Part shown: piece after piece, positions 62,733 through 64,000 of the stretch
Position numbering within the stretch: the first letter of the stretch is position 1
Layout: every line of letters starts with the position of its first letter
Origin: Ruegeria pomeroyi
GTDB taxonomy: Bacteria; Pseudomonadota; Alphaproteobacteria; Rhodobacterales; Rhodobacteraceae
Assembly (NCBI RefSeq): GCF_021405525.1
Contig: NZ_JAGQAG010000001.1
Location: 3,038,001 to 3,102,000, forward strand
Length of the DNA stretch: 64,000 bases
Direction of reading: 5' to 3'
Notes under the pieces: model-generated
Told to the model about the DNA's origin: nothing
The model's input: only the letters and a program-made list of their open reading frames with translations
Database searches by the model: none
Position numbers and translations under genes: made by a program

Positions 62733-63794
62733 TTACTCGAAACTCTTCAGGTACTCGATGACGGCGGCGATATCGTCCTCCTTCTTCAGACCGGCAAAGG
62801 ACATCTTGGTCCCCTTCATATAGGCCTTGGGTTTGGCGAGGAAAGCGGCGAGTTCGTCCTCGGTCCAGACCAGCCCGCCTTCGCCAGCGGCCTGCATCGG
62901 CTTGGAATACTTGAACCCGTCAACCGCACCGGCGGCATGTCCAACGATCCCGTTGAGCATGGGGCCGGTCTTGTTCTTGGCACCCTCGCCGACCTGATGG
63001 CAGGCCTTGCACTTCTTGAAGGTCTTTTCACCCGCTGCCACCAGATCGGGATCAAGCGCCGCCGCTTCCACAGGCGCAGGTTCCGCCGCCGTTTCGGTTG
63101 CTGCCGCTTCGGTGACAGTGGCCGCCCCCTCGGGCTCTGCCGCGGCCGCGTTGTCCCCGCCCGTATCCGGCGTCACGTCCAGCACGCGGGCGCGCATGGT
63201 GATCTCGACCGTGTCCTTGCAGTTTTCCATGCAGGGCGCGTCGGTCCAGAAATGCGCCTCGGAGGTTTCGCGGTCATCGATGATGAACCCGCCCGCGTTG
63301 GGCAGTTCGACCTCGGCGAAATTCTCGTTGGAGAGCACGAAATCGTCGTCCACCAGATCGTTGGAATAAAGGATATAAGCCACAATCGCATAGACCTCGT
63401 CCGGGCTGAGCGACTGCGCGTTGCCAAAGGGCATCGAGCGGTTGACATAGTCCCAGGCGGTGGACAGGTGCGGCCAGTAGGAGCCCACGGTCTTGAGCGG
63501 ATCCTCGCGGTCGAGCGTGTCCATGCCACCGGCCAGCTTGGGCCAGTTGTCGACCCCCTCGGCGAAATCGCCGTGGCAGATGGCGCAGTGTTCGGCAAAC
63601 ACCATCTCGCCATCCTCGACCGAGCCCGAACCTGCGGGCAGGCCGGTGCCATCGGGGCTGACGTCCAGGTCCCATGCGGCGATCTCTTCGGGCAGCGCCG
63701 GGCGGCCCAATCCAAACTCGCCCGCCCAGGCCGGCGCCGACAGCATCAGCGCGGTGACCGAGGCGGTGAGGGTCAGCTTAGGAAACTTCGACAT
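62733..63794 (-). CDS. soxD: SoxD, c-type cytochrome subunit of sulfane dehydrogenase
   Basis: This 353-residue protein has a signal peptide (MSKFPKLTLTASVTALMLSAPAWAG), a first cytochrome domain with CAICH near residue 70, an Ala/Glu/Pro-rich linker (about 215-250) and a second domain with CKACH near 270, ending in a methionine ligand region (GTKMSFAGLKKEDD). SoxD is the diheme partner of the molybdoprotein SoxC and oxidises sulfane sulfur bound to SoxYZ. Its start lies inside the soxC gene, overlapping by 17 bases. Confidence 0.95.
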   Translation of the reverse strand: MSKFPKLTLTASVTALMLSAPAWAGEFGLGRPALPEEIAAWDLDVSPDGTGLPAGSGSVEDGEMVFAEHCAICHGDFAEGVDNWPKLAGGMDTLDREDPLKTVGSYWPHLSTAWDYVNRSMPFGNAQSLSPDEVYAIVAYILYSNDLVDDDFVLSNENFAEVELPNAGGFIIDDRETSEAHFWTDAPCMENCKDTVEITMRARVLDVTPDTGGDNAAAAEPEGAATVTEAAATETAAEPAPVEAAALDPDLVAAGEKTFKKCKACHQVGEGAKNKTGPMLNGIVGHAAGAVDGFKYSKPMQAAGEGGLVWTEDELAAFLAKPKAYMKGTKMSFAGLKKEDDIAAVIEYLKSFE

Positions 63795-64000
63795 TTTCGG
63801 CCACTCCGTTTGCCTTGACCCACCAGGTCTGGATCGCGTTGTTGTGATAGATCGAGTTGAGGCCCCGCACCTCGCGCAGCTGCGCCTTGGTGGGCTGCAC
63901 ATAGCCGCTGGAATCGCGGGCGCGGCTTTGCAACAGCATCTCGGACCCGTCCCAGTTGGTATCGAGATAGAACCGGGTCAGCGCCTTGTCCTGTCCCGGC
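63778..64000 (-). CDS. soxC: SoxC, sulfane dehydrogenase molybdoprotein subunit (C-terminus only)
   Basis: The last 73 residues are in the window (PGQDKALTRFYLDTNWDGSE ... NGVAENVEVS) and match the SoxC C-terminal dimerisation domain (SGYVQPTKAQLREVRGLN, IYHNNAIQTWWVKANGV). The molybdenum-binding cysteine lies outside the window. The soxC stop overlaps the soxD start by 17 bases, a usual soxCD arrangement. The rest of the sox cluster should lie beyond 64000. Confidence 0.93.
   Translation of the reverse strand, partial: PGQDKALTRFYLDTNWDGSEMLLQSRARDSSGYVQPTKAQLREVRGLNSIYHNNAIQTWWVKANGVAENVEVS

Noticed and set aside
61959-63818. A 619-codon open frame antisense to soxD and soxE
   Set aside because: The opposite strand has signal peptides and heme motifs; this frame has none.

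Overview
The window is GC-rich chromosomal DNA from an alphaproteobacterium of the order Rhodobacterales, most likely the marine roseobacter group (Ruegeria-like; inferred from gene families and order, no search was run). The pointers are a GapR/DUF2312 nucleoid protein, two ScfR-type short-chain acyl-CoA regulators, choline-O-sulfate use genes, TRAP transporters, a sox cluster, and the accB-accC-aat-DUF2155-mlaD-NDUFA12 neighbourhood. Genes are densely packed, with many ATGA start/stop overlaps.

Layout. 1-7.3 kb: pccB in an operon with a GFA-family protein, a cupin and a DUF6497 protein, then an MFS exporter, a LysR/YciI pair and pccR, the presumed pccB regulator. 7.3-15 kb: choline and choline-O-sulfate use (betA, a compact BCCT transporter, two BetI-type TetR regulators, betC) with an ICL/PEPM-family enzyme and an NTF2-like protein between them; betB is not in the window. 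15-24 kb: DMT exporter, LysE/ArgP pair, nitroreductase, SLC13 permease, YebC, a glutamine amidotransferase and an FAD dehydrogenase. 24.1-31.85 kb: a remnant integrated element at tRNA-Thr(TGT). An 18-bp copy of the tRNA 3' end lies at 24128 and a truncated integrase sits next to the intact tRNA. Its cargo is a frameshifted PIN-domain gene, a LysR gene, a DUF1445-TRAP-DUF2848 operon and an IS3 fragment.

32-42.3 kb: a degenerate sulfotransferase-like protein, GapR, small unknown proteins, a sulfur detoxification operon (persulfide dioxygenase-like MBL, two YeeE/YedE halves, DUF442), then a same-strand signalling block: ScfR regulator, stand-alone receiver, small membrane protein, symporter-histidine kinase, FliM/FliN-family protein. 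42.5-47.8 kb: a complete branched-chain-amino-acid-type ABC transporter with stem-loops between genes. 48-52.9 kb: glycosyltransferase, thiolase-ligase-SDR operon, PAS-LuxR regulator. 53-59.5 kb: accBC, aat, DUF2155, mlaD, NDUFA12, ridA, clpX, clpP. 59.7-64 kb: a GlxA/AraC regulator and soxF, soxE, soxD and the end of soxC, which runs out of the window.

Noteworthy items are the receiver/symporter-kinase/FliM-like block, the tRNA-Thr element with its uncharacterised uptake operon, two families of intergenic hairpin repeats, and several well-formed operators (BetI, TetR, LysG/ArgP, ScfR-type). I found no CRISPR array, no rRNA and only one tRNA.
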